From contig OY723240.1 of assembly GCA_963210315.1 (NCBI GenBank), positions 2,170,001-2,234,000 on the forward strand: DNA of 64,000 nt, in the 5' to 3' direction. A model generated the notes under the pieces. It saw only the letters and a list, made by a program, of their open reading frames with translations. It did no database searches and was not told the DNA's origin. This stretch comes from Rhynchopus euleeides (lineage: Eukaryota > Euglenozoa > Diplonemea > Diplonemida > Diplonemidae). Positions 54,119 through 64,000 of this stretch are shown in pieces (within the stretch, counting starts at the first letter, position 1; the number at the start of each line of letters is the position of its first letter). A program made the translations under genes and the position numbers.

Positions 54119-54176
54119 GTGGAAGCGTCCAATGCAACACTCACAGCATAGAGGCCAAGTGTTTCTCGTAGTATTT
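54119..54176 (+). repeat. 58-bp direct repeat, right copy
   Basis: Exact copy of 53761-53818, offset 358 bp. Confidence 0.85.
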
Positions 54177-55280
54177 CTTTCTGAAGGCCGCCGTCGTATC
54201 CCGGCTCACAACCGGGCTACAGGCGCAGAGTGCCTCGTTCAGACCTCCTTTTCCTTTACCGAGGAGGCGATCACGCCCTAGCGGCGTGACATAGGTTAAT
54301 ATACAGGACAGCGGGTGCGGTTCCCTCGCCGAGGCGCGGTGCCGGCACGCTAATCCAACTTTAATAATAGACAAGGGGGGTCTTCGCTCCGGGTCAATTT
54401 GGGTCAACTTGGGTCAATTTGGGTCACCCTGGGGCTTTTCACCTTAGGAAAATGGGGGGCTTCGCTCCGGGTCAATCTGGGTCAGCTTGGGTCAGTGACC
54501 CGGAGCGAAGCCCCCCCCTTAGGTGACCAAAAATAGGTGAAAATTTTTGCCTATGTTCCCTTGTGTCAAACTTGGAGTCTGACCCAAAAATCGGAATCTG
54601 TGACCCATGGTTTATATGGGCAAACCTGAAAATTTCCGACTTTTTCCTCAATTTTTCCCACTTCCTGGCCATACCTTTCCCGACCCAAAATCAAACAAAT
54701 GCAGCGGAAAATGGCCAAAAATAGGCCAAAAAACCCCAATTTTTTTCCTATGGGAACGAACATGGGGGTCTTCGCTCCGGGTCAATTTGGGTCAACTTGG
54801 GTCAATTTGGGTCACCCTGGGGCTTTTCACCTTAGGAAAATGGGGGGCTTCGCTCCGGGTCAATCTGGGTCAGCTTGGGTCAGTGACCCGGAGCGAAGCC
54901 CCAGTGTAGGCAGGCCCTGTATTAAACTGTATTAAACACGTTTGTATTAAACTGTATTAAACTGTATTAAACTCGGCGCTTTTTGAGTTTAGTACAAGGT
55001 ACGTTTGTCACTGCAGGTACGGCACCACACAGACCCCCACACAGGAGGATTATCCATCACAGGGCCTAATCTAAGGGGGGTCGGGGGGGGGTCAAAGACC
55101 CCCCCCCGCAGTTTGGGCCCCCTGGGGGGTCACTTTTAGCGGGGGCGGGGGGAGATTTCCCTGGGGACCAGTAGGAATGGGGTCTCCTGGCTGGGGAGCA
55201 TGTTCAGCCCCGGTGCAGAGCCGCCTTGAGTCTAAGAGCTGTCTGTCAAGTTCGTGCAGCAAGTCGTTGACACGTGCAAG

Positions 55281-55340
55281 GAACAGATGCTCACTACCGT
55301 GGCCTCCGGCGGCTGGGGGGCTCCGCCCCCCAGACCCCCC
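55281..55340 (-). repeat. GGGGTCTGGGG hairpin repeat, copy 7
   Basis: Minus orientation, full length, inside the hAT element. A CG hairpin lies 61 bp further on the same unit's upstream side (55401-55427). Confidence 0.85.
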
Positions 55341-55400
55341 CTGTAGCGTGTGCCTGTCTCGCAAGTCCTTGAGCGTATGCGAGTGGCCATCTCCGCGTAG

Positions 55401-55427
55401 TCTCGGGCGCGCGAAGCGCGCCCGAGA
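55401..55427. repeat. CG hairpin, 12-bp arms with GAA loop
   Basis: TCTCGGGCGCGC and its exact complement around GAA. It matches 11965-11983 and 21121-21143 in design. Confidence 0.7.
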
Positions 55428-55445
55428 AATTTGCACCTGGGAAAA

Positions 55446-55865
55446 ATGTCGGGGGGACGTCCTGCCTGCTGGAGCCACGGTGAGTTCACCGAGGCGACGA
55501 AGTGCAAGCACTGTGGCTTGCGCGCCTCGGGGAAGTCCGCATCGCGGCTCAAGAGCCACCTGCGGGGCTGCGAGAAGGCCCCCGAGGCCGTGAAGCAGAA
55601 GGCCACGGACGCCCCCACCACCACCCCGAAGAGGAAGGCCCCGGGGACTGACGGCCCAGGACCGGCGAAGCGGATGGCGCTCGGTGTTCCCCTGCCCTCA
55701 GCCAGCGAGAGGGCAATGATCGACATCGCCTGGTGTCGGTTCATCTTCAGCCGTGTTGTAGAGAACCCCTACTTCCAGGCCGGGCCCCCTCTCCAAAGAA
55801 GCGACACCCCCTCTGCCCCCATGACCTGCACACAAGGGTACTATAGTGTACAAAACCTGTATTAA
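55446..55865 (+). CDS. hAT transposase N-terminal fragment with BED zinc finger
   Basis: 139 residues from ATG 55446. Residues 8-43 fit a BED finger: W13 and F18, then CKHCG, and RLKSHLRGC supplying the His and the last Cys. A basic Lys/Pro-rich stretch (PKRKAPG) follows, which could be a nuclear signal. The catalytic and dimerisation parts are absent, because the frame runs into the subterminal repeats and stops. It may be a decayed fragment or a DNA-binding-only protein. Confidence 0.7.
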   Translation: MSGGRPACWSHGEFTEATKCKHCGLRASGKSASRLKSHLRGCEKAPEAVKQKATDAPTTTPKRKAPGTDGPGPAKRMALGVPLPSASERAMIDIAWCRFIFSRVVENPYFQAGPPLQRSDTPSAPMTCTQGYYSVQNLY

Positions 55866-56100
55866 ACTGTCTTAAACTGTATTAAACCTGTATTAAACCT
55901 GTATTAAACTGTATTAAACTGTATTAAACAGGATGCAGATTTTGGGGACCTGTATTATACCTACACTGCGAAGCCCCCCCCTTAGGTGACCAAAAATAGG
56001 TGAAAATTTTTGCCTATTTTCCCTTGTGTCAAACTTGGAGTCTGACCCAAAAATCGGAATCTGTGACCCATGGTTTATATGGGCAAACCTGAAAATTTCC

Positions 56101-56440
56101 CCTCCCCTCCCCTCCCCTCCCCTCCCCTATTGATGTCCCCCCCCCCCCTCCCCCAGCGCTTTGCCGCTCGTGTGAGTACCGCCCTGACTGGGAGAAAGGG
56201 TAGGGCTGGTTGGGTTGGCGGAGTTGGGCGGATGGGCGAAACGGAAAAATCGACGAGGTCGCAGCGTCAGGGCGTTCTGGGCTGGCTGGTGGTGGTTGGG
56301 ACAAGACCGACGAGATTAGAAGCGGCACTGGTAGACGGGTTTTGAGGCCCCCCGCCCCCAGGTTCCCCCTGCCCACCTGGACGGACCCAAGTGCCTCACA
56401 CCGGATCTCTCCCCACCCGGTGGTCCACCTGACGGATACG
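56101..56440 (+). mobile_element. 340-bp insertion with 11-bp target duplication (retroposon-like)
   Basis: Interrupts a satellite unit and is flanked by TGAAAATTTCC (56090-56100 and 56441-56451). It starts with CCTCC repeats and ends with a block (GTGCCTCACACCGG to CTGACGGATAC) shared with 11361-11413. Variable long target duplications fit LINE-driven insertion. Confidence 0.75.
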
Positions 56441-59243
56441 TGAAAATTTCCGACTTTTTCCTCAATTTTTCCCACTTCCTGGCCATACCTTTCCCGACCC
56501 AAAATCAAACAAATGCAGCGGAAAATGGCCAAAAATAGGCCAAAAAACCCCAATTTTTTTCCTATGGGAACGAACATGGGGGTCTTCGCTCCGGGTCAAT
56601 TTGGGTCAACTTGGGTCAATTTGGGTCACCCTGGGGCTTTTCACCTTAGGAAAATGGGGGGCTTCGCTCCGGGTCAATCTGGGTCAGCTTGGGTCAGTGA
56701 CCCGGAGCGAAGCCCCCCCCTTAGGTGACCAAAAATAGGTGAAAATTTTTGCCTATTTTCCCTTGTGTCAAACTTGGAGTCTGACCCAAAAATCGGAATC
56801 TGTGACCCATGGTTTATATGGGCAAACCTGAAAATTTCCGACTTTTTCCTCAATTTTTCCCACTTCCTGGCCATACCTTTCCCGACCCAAAATCAAACAA
56901 ATGCAGCGGAAAATGGCCAAAAATAGGCCAAAAAACCCCAATTTTTTTCCTATGGGAACGAACATGGGGGTCTTCGCTCCGGGTCAATTTGGGTCAACTT
57001 GGGTCAATTTGGGTCACCCTGGGGCTTTTCACCTTAGGAAAATGGGGGGCTTCGCTCCGGGTCAATCTGGGTCAGCTTGGGTCAGTGACCCGGAGCGAAG
57101 CCCCCCCCTTAGGTGACCAAAAATAGGTGAAAATTTTTGCCTATTTTCCCTTGTGTCAAACTTGGAGTCTGACCCAAAAATCGGAATCTGTGACCCATGG
57201 TTTATATGGGCAAACCTGAAAATTTCCGACTTTTTCCTCAATTTTTCCCACTTCCTGGCCATACCTTTCCCGACCCAAAATCAAACAAATGCAGCGGAAA
57301 ATGGCCAAAAATAGGCCAAAAAACCCCAATTTTTTTCCTATGGGAACGAACATGGGGGTCTTCGCTCCGGGTCAATTTGGGTCAACTTGGGTCAATTTGG
57401 GTCACCCTGGGGCTTTTCACCTTAGGAAAATGGGGGGCTTCGCTCCGGGTCAATCTGGGTCAGATTGGGTCAGTGACCCGGAGCGAAGCCCCCCCCTTAG
57501 GTGACCAAAAATAGGTGAAAATTTTTGCCTATTTTCCCTTGTGTCAAACTTGGAGTCTGACCCAAAAATCGGAATCTGTGACCCATGGTTTATATGGGCA
57601 AACCTGAAAATTTCCGACTTTTTCCTCAATTTTTCCCACTTCCTGGCCATACCTTTCCCGACCCAAAATCAAACAAATGCAGCGGAAAATGGCCAAAAAT
57701 AGGCCAAAAAACCCCAATTTTTTTCCTATGGGAACGAACATGGGGGTCTTCGCTCCGGGTCAATTTGGGTCAACTTGGGTCAATTTGGGTCACCCTGGGG
57801 CTTTTCACCTTAGGAAAATGGGGGGCTTCGCTCCGGGTCAATCTGGGTCAGCTTGGGTCAGTGACCCGGAGCGAAGCCCCCCCCTTAGGTGACCAAAAAT
57901 AGGTGAAAATTTTTGCCTATTTTCCCTTGTGTCAAACTTGGAGTCTGACCCAAAAATCGGAATCTGTGACCCATGGTTTATATGGGCAAACCTGAAAATT
58001 TCCGACTTTTTCCTCAATTTTTCCCACTTCCTGGCCATACCTTTCCCGACCCAAAATCAAACAAATGCAGCGGAAAATGGCCAAAAATAGGCCAAAAAAC
58101 CCCAATTTTTTTCCTATGGGAACGAACATGGGGGTCTTCGCTCCGGGTCAATTTGGGTCAACTTGGGTCAATTTGGGTCACCCTGGGGCTTTTCACCTTA
58201 GGAAAATGGGGGGCTTCGCTCCGGGTCAATCTGGGTCAGCTTGGGTCAGTGACCCGGAGCGAAGCCCCCCCCTTAGGTGACCAAAAATAGGTGAAAATTT
58301 TTGCCTATTTTCCCTTGTGTCAAACTTGGAGTCTGACCCAAAAATCGGAATCTGTGACCCATGGTTTATATGGGCAAACCTGAAAATTTCCGACTTTTTC
58401 CTCAATTTTTCCCACTTCCTGGCCATACCTTTCCCGACCCAAAATCAAACAAATGCAGCGGAAAATGGCCAAAAATAGGCCAAAAAACCCCAATTTTTTT
58501 CCTATGGGAACGAACATGGGGGTCTTCGCTCCGGGTCAATTTGGGTCAACTTGGGTCAATTTGGGTCACCCTGGGGCTTTTCACCTTAGGAAAATGGGGG
58601 GCTTCGCTCCGGGTCAATCTGGGTCAGCTTGGGTCAGTGACCCGGAGCGAAGCCCCCCCCTTAGGTGACCAAAAATAGGTGAAAATTTTTGCCTATTTTC
58701 CCTTGTGTCAAACTTGGAGTCTGACCCAAAAATCGGAATCTGTGACCCATGGTTTATATGGGCAAACCTGAAAATTTCCGACTTTTTCCTCAATTTTTCC
58801 CACTTCCTGGCCATACCTTTCCCGACCCAAAATCAAACAAATGCAGCGGAAAATGGCCAAAAATAGGCCAAAAAACCCCAATTTTTTTCCTATGGGAACG
58901 AACATGGGGGTCTTCGCTCCGGGTCAATTTGGGTCAACTTGGGTCAATTTGGGTCACCCTGGGGCTTTTCACCTTAGGAAAATGGGGGGCTTCGCTCCGG
59001 GTCAATCTGGGTCAGCTTGGGTCAGTGACCCGGAGCGAAGCCCCCCCCTTAGGTGACCAAAAATAGGTGAAAATTTTTGCCTATTTTCCCTTGTGTCAAA
59101 CTTGGAGTCTGACCCAAAAATCGGAATCTGTGACCCATGGTTTATATGGGCAAACCTGAAAATTTCCGACTTTTTCCTCAATTTTTCCCACTTCCTGGCC
59201 ATACCTTTCCCGACCCAAAATCAAACAAATGCAGCGGAAAATG

Positions 59244-60833
59244 GGAAAAGGGCGTGCGGTAGCCGACGCCCTTTTGTGCTCGCCTCCTCCTCCCTCACTT
59301 CAGTATGTCGTTTCAGGTGAGTCCGTGTTCCTGCTTTGTTCTTCTGTCGACTGGGACGGGCCAGTCCTCGTGGGTTGCCGGCCGGTGTGTCCTCCCCCGG
59401 GACACCCTCCTCCTCCCACCACTTGCATCTGGTTCAGCTTCAGTGAGAGCTGAGCGGGAGCCATACTTGCTCTTTTGGACCAATTGACCGCAGTCCTGCA
59501 TCATGAAGAGTTAGGTAATGCCCAGTCGCAGCCATCCCCCGACCCAGGTGTTCTGCCGTGGGCCAGGTCACCATCTGCAGGTCACCCCGTCACACACCAG
59601 TGGGCAGGCCCTGTCAAAGATATCGATGTGACTGCTCTTGCCGCAGGGCATCGGATGTGGGCCTGCATTGCATCCTGTTGCCGCTCAGTTCTGTTCCCAC
59701 CGGAGCTTCTTGTTGCGCCGCAGGTCGAACAGCCTTTCGTGTGGTCGGCGCTGATCTTGTATAGAACGTAGGCAGTAGGCTGCTGTGGGTGACCTGCAGG
59801 TTACCCGTCCCTTTCGTGCAGGCAGCGCGAGAGGTGCGCTGTTTATGTGTGGGAGCACGGCAGCTGCCCCACACTCCATTCTGCTCTCTTGTCTGCTGTT
59901 TATGTTGAACAAGGTCTGGCTGCCAGTGATCTCGCTGGGGGTCGGGCAAACCAAAAAAGAGGTCGGGCACAGGGTGGCCGAGCTCGCGAGAAAAAAAGTG
60001 CAGCCCAACCCCGCCCCGACTTCCCGTGGTATGATGCAAACAGGATCGAATGCACGGCCACAGAACATTTTCACCCAATTCGAGAAGCACCGGATGTTGC
60101 TGCCTTTGGTCGTCCTGCTGGATCAAAAATCAGGAATCCAGCCCCCCAGCCGCCGGAGGCCACGGTAGTGAACATCCTGAAAGTCTTCGAAGGCTAGTCC
60201 CCACACCGGTTGGTGCTGTTGCACATTCCAGGCGGGGATGGTCCTTCGCTTGGGGCATGATGAGGTGCGCTTCGATGAACACCATCAAGCCCCCAGCATG
60301 CCGTTGGGTTTTCATACGCTGCGGCGCATGAAAACTCGGCCACAAGGCCGAACCCAAAAGCCCCAAAATCTGACCCGGGAGGTAGGGCCGAGGGTAGGGC
60401 CATGCCACCCCTGGCAGCCCACCCTCCCAAACAATTACAGAAAAAGGGAGGTGGGGCCGCGGCCCCCTGCCAGCCCTGGCACGGGATCGCTGCTGGCGGG
60501 TAGTTCAGGCTCGTGGCCCTCCTCGTTCCGGATAGCCCCTCGGACATCCAAATGATTCACGTGCAGCAGCCCATGCGCAGAGAACGGTGTGCCGTCTTGT
60601 ACAGCAACTGTTGGACAACTGTTGAAATCGTTTTTCACCAAAAAAATCACTCTGCGGGCCAAGTCGAAGATTTTTCTGGGGACTTTTGGTGTCCCCAATT
60701 TTTCAATTTTCGAAAAATAAGCTCACTTTGCTAAACTGGACCCAACTCCCCACACTCTTTTTTTCCGACTTTTTCACGGGTTTTTTCCGGTTTTTTTTGG
60801 TTTTTTTTGGCGGATGGAGCGAAGACCCCCAAG
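59244..60833. other. Intergenic, no recognised gene
   Basis: Only one GGGGTCTGGGG-type repeat fragment was recognised. Open frames are short, overlapping and without motifs. Confidence 0.5.
60140..60177 (+). repeat. GGGGTCTGGGG hairpin repeat, copy 8 (5'-truncated)
   Basis: AGCCCCCCAGCCGCCGGAGG through GTAGTGAACATC. The left hairpin arm is missing. Confidence 0.75.
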
Positions 60834-61404
60834 GTGTGATTTGTTGTCCTGGGCAAGACGTTAAACTACCTGGGAGGGCTTCCCCAGACCATGACGGGTG
60901 CTTGCACCAGGAGTTTGAAACAGCCACTCATGCCTTGCGATGCTCACGTGCCTGCTGGACCCCTATGTCCTTCAGGCCCCAAAGCAGGCAACGATATGGG
61001 AGCAACCTAATAGGGGAGGTGAAGAGGGCACGGGTCTTAGCCTGATGACACACTGCAACCTCAAGGTGACTGGCGACACCTCTCCCACAGTCTGCGGCGA
61101 CTCTGCCGTGGCGACAAGGCTTCCTGTCATGGGAGATCGCTGCGTGGATCAACGTGGCACCACCCGTGTGCTCGGCAGGTTGTTTCGGCACCTGTTTTCT
61201 CCGTGTCATGCTTTTCGTGAGCGTGTCAGGGATGTTGGCACACGCTGGGGAGGGTTCACATGATGACATAACATATATCAGAAGCACACACCCACGTGGC
61301 GCTGTCCTTGGCAGGACTTTGAAAGTGCCGCCTTGATATCCTTGTTGGATAGAACCCTCATATCACACCCTCAATCAGCTGACGATTTGTTGTGATTTGT
61401 TGTG
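60834..61404 (+). repeat. 571-bp LINE 3'-end fragment, copy B
   Basis: Same length as copy A (46632-47202) with a handful of substitutions. Its tail repeats lead directly into the LINE coding piece at 61436. Confidence 0.8.
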
Positions 61405-61435
61405 ATTTGTTGCGATTTGTTGTGGCCAGTTGTGA

Positions 61436-64000
61436 TTTCCCATTTTTGCCAGTTGTGACTGGGTGCTGCGTAAGGGGGATGGGCGTCCGCAGGAGTGGGC
61501 CTTTCTGTGGGGTAAAGAGCGCCCCCCCAGGAGATCGAAAAACGCGCCGTCCGGCAACATCGCGTGTGGGCAACGTGGGGGTGGGGTGGCCACCATGGTG
61601 CGCCAGCCGTGTGTGTCGCGCGCCGTTCCGAACAACGCCATCACCGCGGGGTTTGAAGATGGCAGGGTCATGCACAGCATGGTGGCGCTCGGGTCGGGGG
61701 CCACGTTCCTCCATGTCTTCGTGGTGTACGCGCACTCGGGGTGCGACAACAAAACAGTGGCTGCCAGGGAGGCCCTCCTGAACTCTGTGTTGTTCGAGGC
61801 GCAGGCGCAGGTGGGTGGTGCTCCAGCGGTGGTACTGGGGGACCTCAACACGGATGTTGCGCGGTCGCCAACCCTCCGCAGAGCGCTGGAGAATGAGTGG
61901 GTCGACGCAGCGGTGCTCCAGGCTGCGAGGAGCGGCGATGACCCCCCGCCGACCTACACCTCTACACGTGCCAGCTCGCGAATCGACTACGTCCTGATGA
62001 ACCGAGTCGCAGCGCAAAGTTTCGTGAGCTGCTCGACCTCGCTGGCTGGGGTGCCGAACCACTCGCTGGTGAGTGTCACGCTGGACTCGCTCGCCTTCGC
62101 GCAGGAGACCCTGAGGTACAAGGTGCCCCGTGCAATTCCTGCACCCCCCCGGTCACCTGACGCGGACGAGACACCCCCGGAGCCACCCGACCTTGCGCCG
62201 TTCTACGACGCGGTGAAACGGGAAGCAGTCGAGGATGCGTGGATGATTCTTTCTGGGTTGTGCGAGCGTCATCTGCTGGACGGGAGCGAGGTGGCGGCGT
62301 CAGAGGAGCGGTCATACCTCGGGAGAGGCGCAGCGCGAGAACCGCAGCGGGTACGTGTGGCGGCGCCGAGCTCCGCCACCTTGGGCACAGTCGCGACGGC
62401 GAAGGAGCTGAGGTACAGCGCGACCATCAGCCGCATGGAGCACTACGTGCGCGCTCGCTCCTGCGTAAAAAGTGGTCCGGGCGCGGTGTCGGGGCAACTT
62501 GTCCGCTGCTGGCGCAAGTGTCGCAGCGTCCTACGTGAACTACCTCAGGAGTGTGGGGTGACGAGCCACCTGCTGGGCTCCGTCCCCGACGTCGCGACTG
62601 TGAAGAAGCTGCTGCATGCTGTGCGCGGACGCCTTCACGACATCAACCGAGAGGCGTGCAAGGCACGGAAACAGCGTTGGCGGGGGACTGTGCGCCAGAT
62701 GTTCGCCTCCGACCGCAAAAGCCTTGTGACTGTCCTGAAGGGTAGCCCGGGCCAAGCCGCCGACACGGTGAAGAAGGGGAACGGTGAGCTGACGGCGAAG
62801 GTGTCGGAGATGGACGCCATCCTCATGGAAGCCTGGGCACCTATCCACCGGATGTACACGGGCGACAGGGCGGAGCCGGAGTTCGCGCCTTTCGCACGGG
62901 AGTACGACGGGCTGTTCGAGGAGCACCCTATGCAGGTGGAAGACATCAGCGGCTCCGACCTGCTCGAAATGTTAAAGCGGAGGAAGAAGAAGTCTGCTGC
63001 GTGTGGTGTCGACGGATGGCGCATGGACGAGCTGCAGCGGCTGCCCCTCCCTCTCATGGACGGGTTTGCTGCCTTCTTCAACCTGGTGGAACGGACGGGG
63101 AAATGGCCGAAGGGGCTGCTCACGGCCCTGGTGTCGCTGATCCCGAAGAGCGAAGACCTCTCGCCAACGAACCTCCGGCCTATCACGGTCACCAGTGCGG
63201 TATACCGCCTGTGGGCGTGCCGCCGTCTCATCGACATAATGAAGTGGCAGGGGACGTGGGCCCTGGACACGCAGCACGGCTTCCGCCAGGGGCATAGGTG
63301 CGAGGATGTCCTCATAGAGCTAACGACCCTGATTGAGGAGACCCTCCTGGATGATTCCAAACAGCTGTACCTGCTGGCCCTGGACTTCCAGAAGTGCTTC
63401 GACCGGGTGCCCCAGAAGCTCGTCTTGGAGCTGGCGGAGGCCATGGGGCTGCACCAGCGCATCCTACGCCCCCTCAAGACGATGTACAGTGGGCTGAAAA
63501 GAAGGTTCAAGCTGCCCTTAGGTGTTGGCGGGCGCTTCGAGGTGACCAACGGGATCCTGCAGGGCTGCCCTATATCGGTCATCCTGATCAACGCCCTCCT
63601 CTCGGTCATGTTCAAGGCCGTCGACGTGCGCGTGCCATCAGTGTCTTCGCAGTCCTTCGCCGACGATGGGACGCTTGTATCTCAGGAGGATGAGGCGTCG
63701 GTGCAGCAGGCTGTCGATGTCGTGGTAGGCTTCTGCAACATCACCGGCATGGCCCTCAACGTCAAGAAGACGGTGGCGATGGGGATCCCGAGGGGCTCGT
63801 CGGGTTTCAGGAGACAACACCCATACGTGGGACAGGTACGTGTTCAGGACAACATCCTCCCGACTGAGACAGCGTCGAAGATCCTCGGTGCAAAGGCCTG
63901 CGTCTCTGACAAGGTGCAGGTGCGCCGCAACGACGCGCGACTCGAGAGCCATAAACCCCTGCTCATGCGACTTCCGACCTCTCCGCTGAGCACACGACAA
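61436..64000 (+). CDS. LINE (non-LTR retrotransposon) endonuclease / reverse transcriptase, open at window edge
   Basis: Open from just after a TGA inside tail repeats to the last base: 855 codons with no stop. The first ATG is at 61595. The N-terminal part is an APE-type endonuclease piece: GGVATMV, VVLGDLNTD (GDLN at residue 135) and SRIDYVLMN (about 183). The early catalytic motifs are missing, so the copy is 5'-truncated. The RT part follows: LIPKSEDLSPTNLRPITV, QHGFRQGHRCED, LLALDFQKCFDRVPQ (first Asp), NGILQGCPISVILINALL, and FADDGTL at 63656-63676 (catalytic Asp pair). The protein would nick DNA and copy the element RNA at the nick. It continues past the window. Confidence 0.9.

Larger units (their letters stand above)
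54902..55968 (+). mobile_element. Non-autonomous hAT transposon with 8-bp target duplication
   Basis: Ends CAGTGTAGG and CCTACACTG. Target duplication CGAAGCCC at 54894-54901 and 55969-55976. Subterminal GTATTAAACT repeats occupy about 75 bp on the left and 110 bp on the right. It carries a truncated transposase gene and a minus-strand SINE-like unit (55281-55427). The 8-bp duplication and CAG-type ends are hAT hallmarks. Confidence 0.9.
54376..59243 (+). repeat. 388-bp tandem satellite, about nine units, interrupted twice
   Basis: Unit starts (GGTCTTCGCTCCGGGTCAAT) lie near 54376, 54766, 56581, 56966, 57356, 57744, 58132, 58520 and 58908. The spacing is 388 bp in the uninterrupted part, and units are almost identical (for example a single GCTTGGG to GATTGGG change near 57463). 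Each unit has a 21-bp-arm hairpin (GGGGGCTTCGCTCCGGGTCA and its complement) and repeated GGGTCAA words. The array ends within a unit at 59243. Second-unit interruptions are a hAT element (54902-55968) and a 340-bp insert (56101-56440). Open frames across each unit are artefacts of the repeat. Confidence 0.95.

Noticed and set aside
54472-59202. Recurring open frames of 65, 66, 71 and 105 codons in the satellite units
   Set aside because: They are copied with the tandem unit, occur on both strands, and no codon-level constraint is visible.

Overview
This window is nuclear DNA of a eukaryote. The evidence is multi-exon genes with short GT-AG introns (82 to 505 bp, donors GTATGT, GTATGG, GTATCT or GTGTGC), a eukaryotic-type selenocysteine tRNA, a non-LTR retrotransposon, hAT-type DNA transposons and large amounts of non-coding repeat. 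Two genes pair an N-terminal ubiquitin-like domain with repeats (beta-propeller, DUF4116), and there are secreted LamG/lectin proteins. Together these suggest a unicellular protist, but I cannot place it in a lineage from sequence alone. Long C/G homopolymers and CA/GT runs are common.

Layout. 1-7183: the 3' part of a large secreted LamG/C-type-lectin gene in at least five exons; a tRNA-Sec gene sits in one intron. 7184-9906: repeat-rich intergenic DNA. 9907-11274: ubiquitin-like plus beta-propeller protein with a polybasic CaaX-like tail. 11275-17460: nested DNA transposons (MITEs, a long-inverted-repeat element, a hAT element). 17590-18285: broken ubiquitin-specific-protease-like gene. 22762-23853: ubiquitin-like plus DUF4116 repeat protein. 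24460-24546: second tRNA-Sec. 24888-26424: three-exon alpha-carbonic anhydrase. 27394-31167: DNA transposons. 31742-34459 and 39235-41961: two recently duplicated subtilisin-like/LamG proteins inside a segmental duplication of about 5.4 kb. 44440-49430: pieces of a LINE family inserted one into another's tail repeat. 49740-51790: minisatellites. 54376-59243: a 388-bp satellite interrupted by a hAT transposon and a retroposon. 61436-64000: LINE endonuclease/reverse transcriptase, open at the right edge.

The host genes form no operon-like unit. Secreted proteins dominate: LamG-lectin, carbonic anhydrase with a C-terminal membrane anchor, and the subtilisin-LamG pair. The two tRNA-Sec copies imply selenoprotein synthesis if functional. 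The rest is repeat dynamics: each DNA-transposon family has its own short motif repeated near its ends, the LINEs nest in their own tails, and the subtilisin pair keeps one protease domain while its lectin-like modules diverge. Protein-coding calls come from reading the translations. Splice junctions were chosen by reading-frame and domain continuity and are not backed by transcripts.
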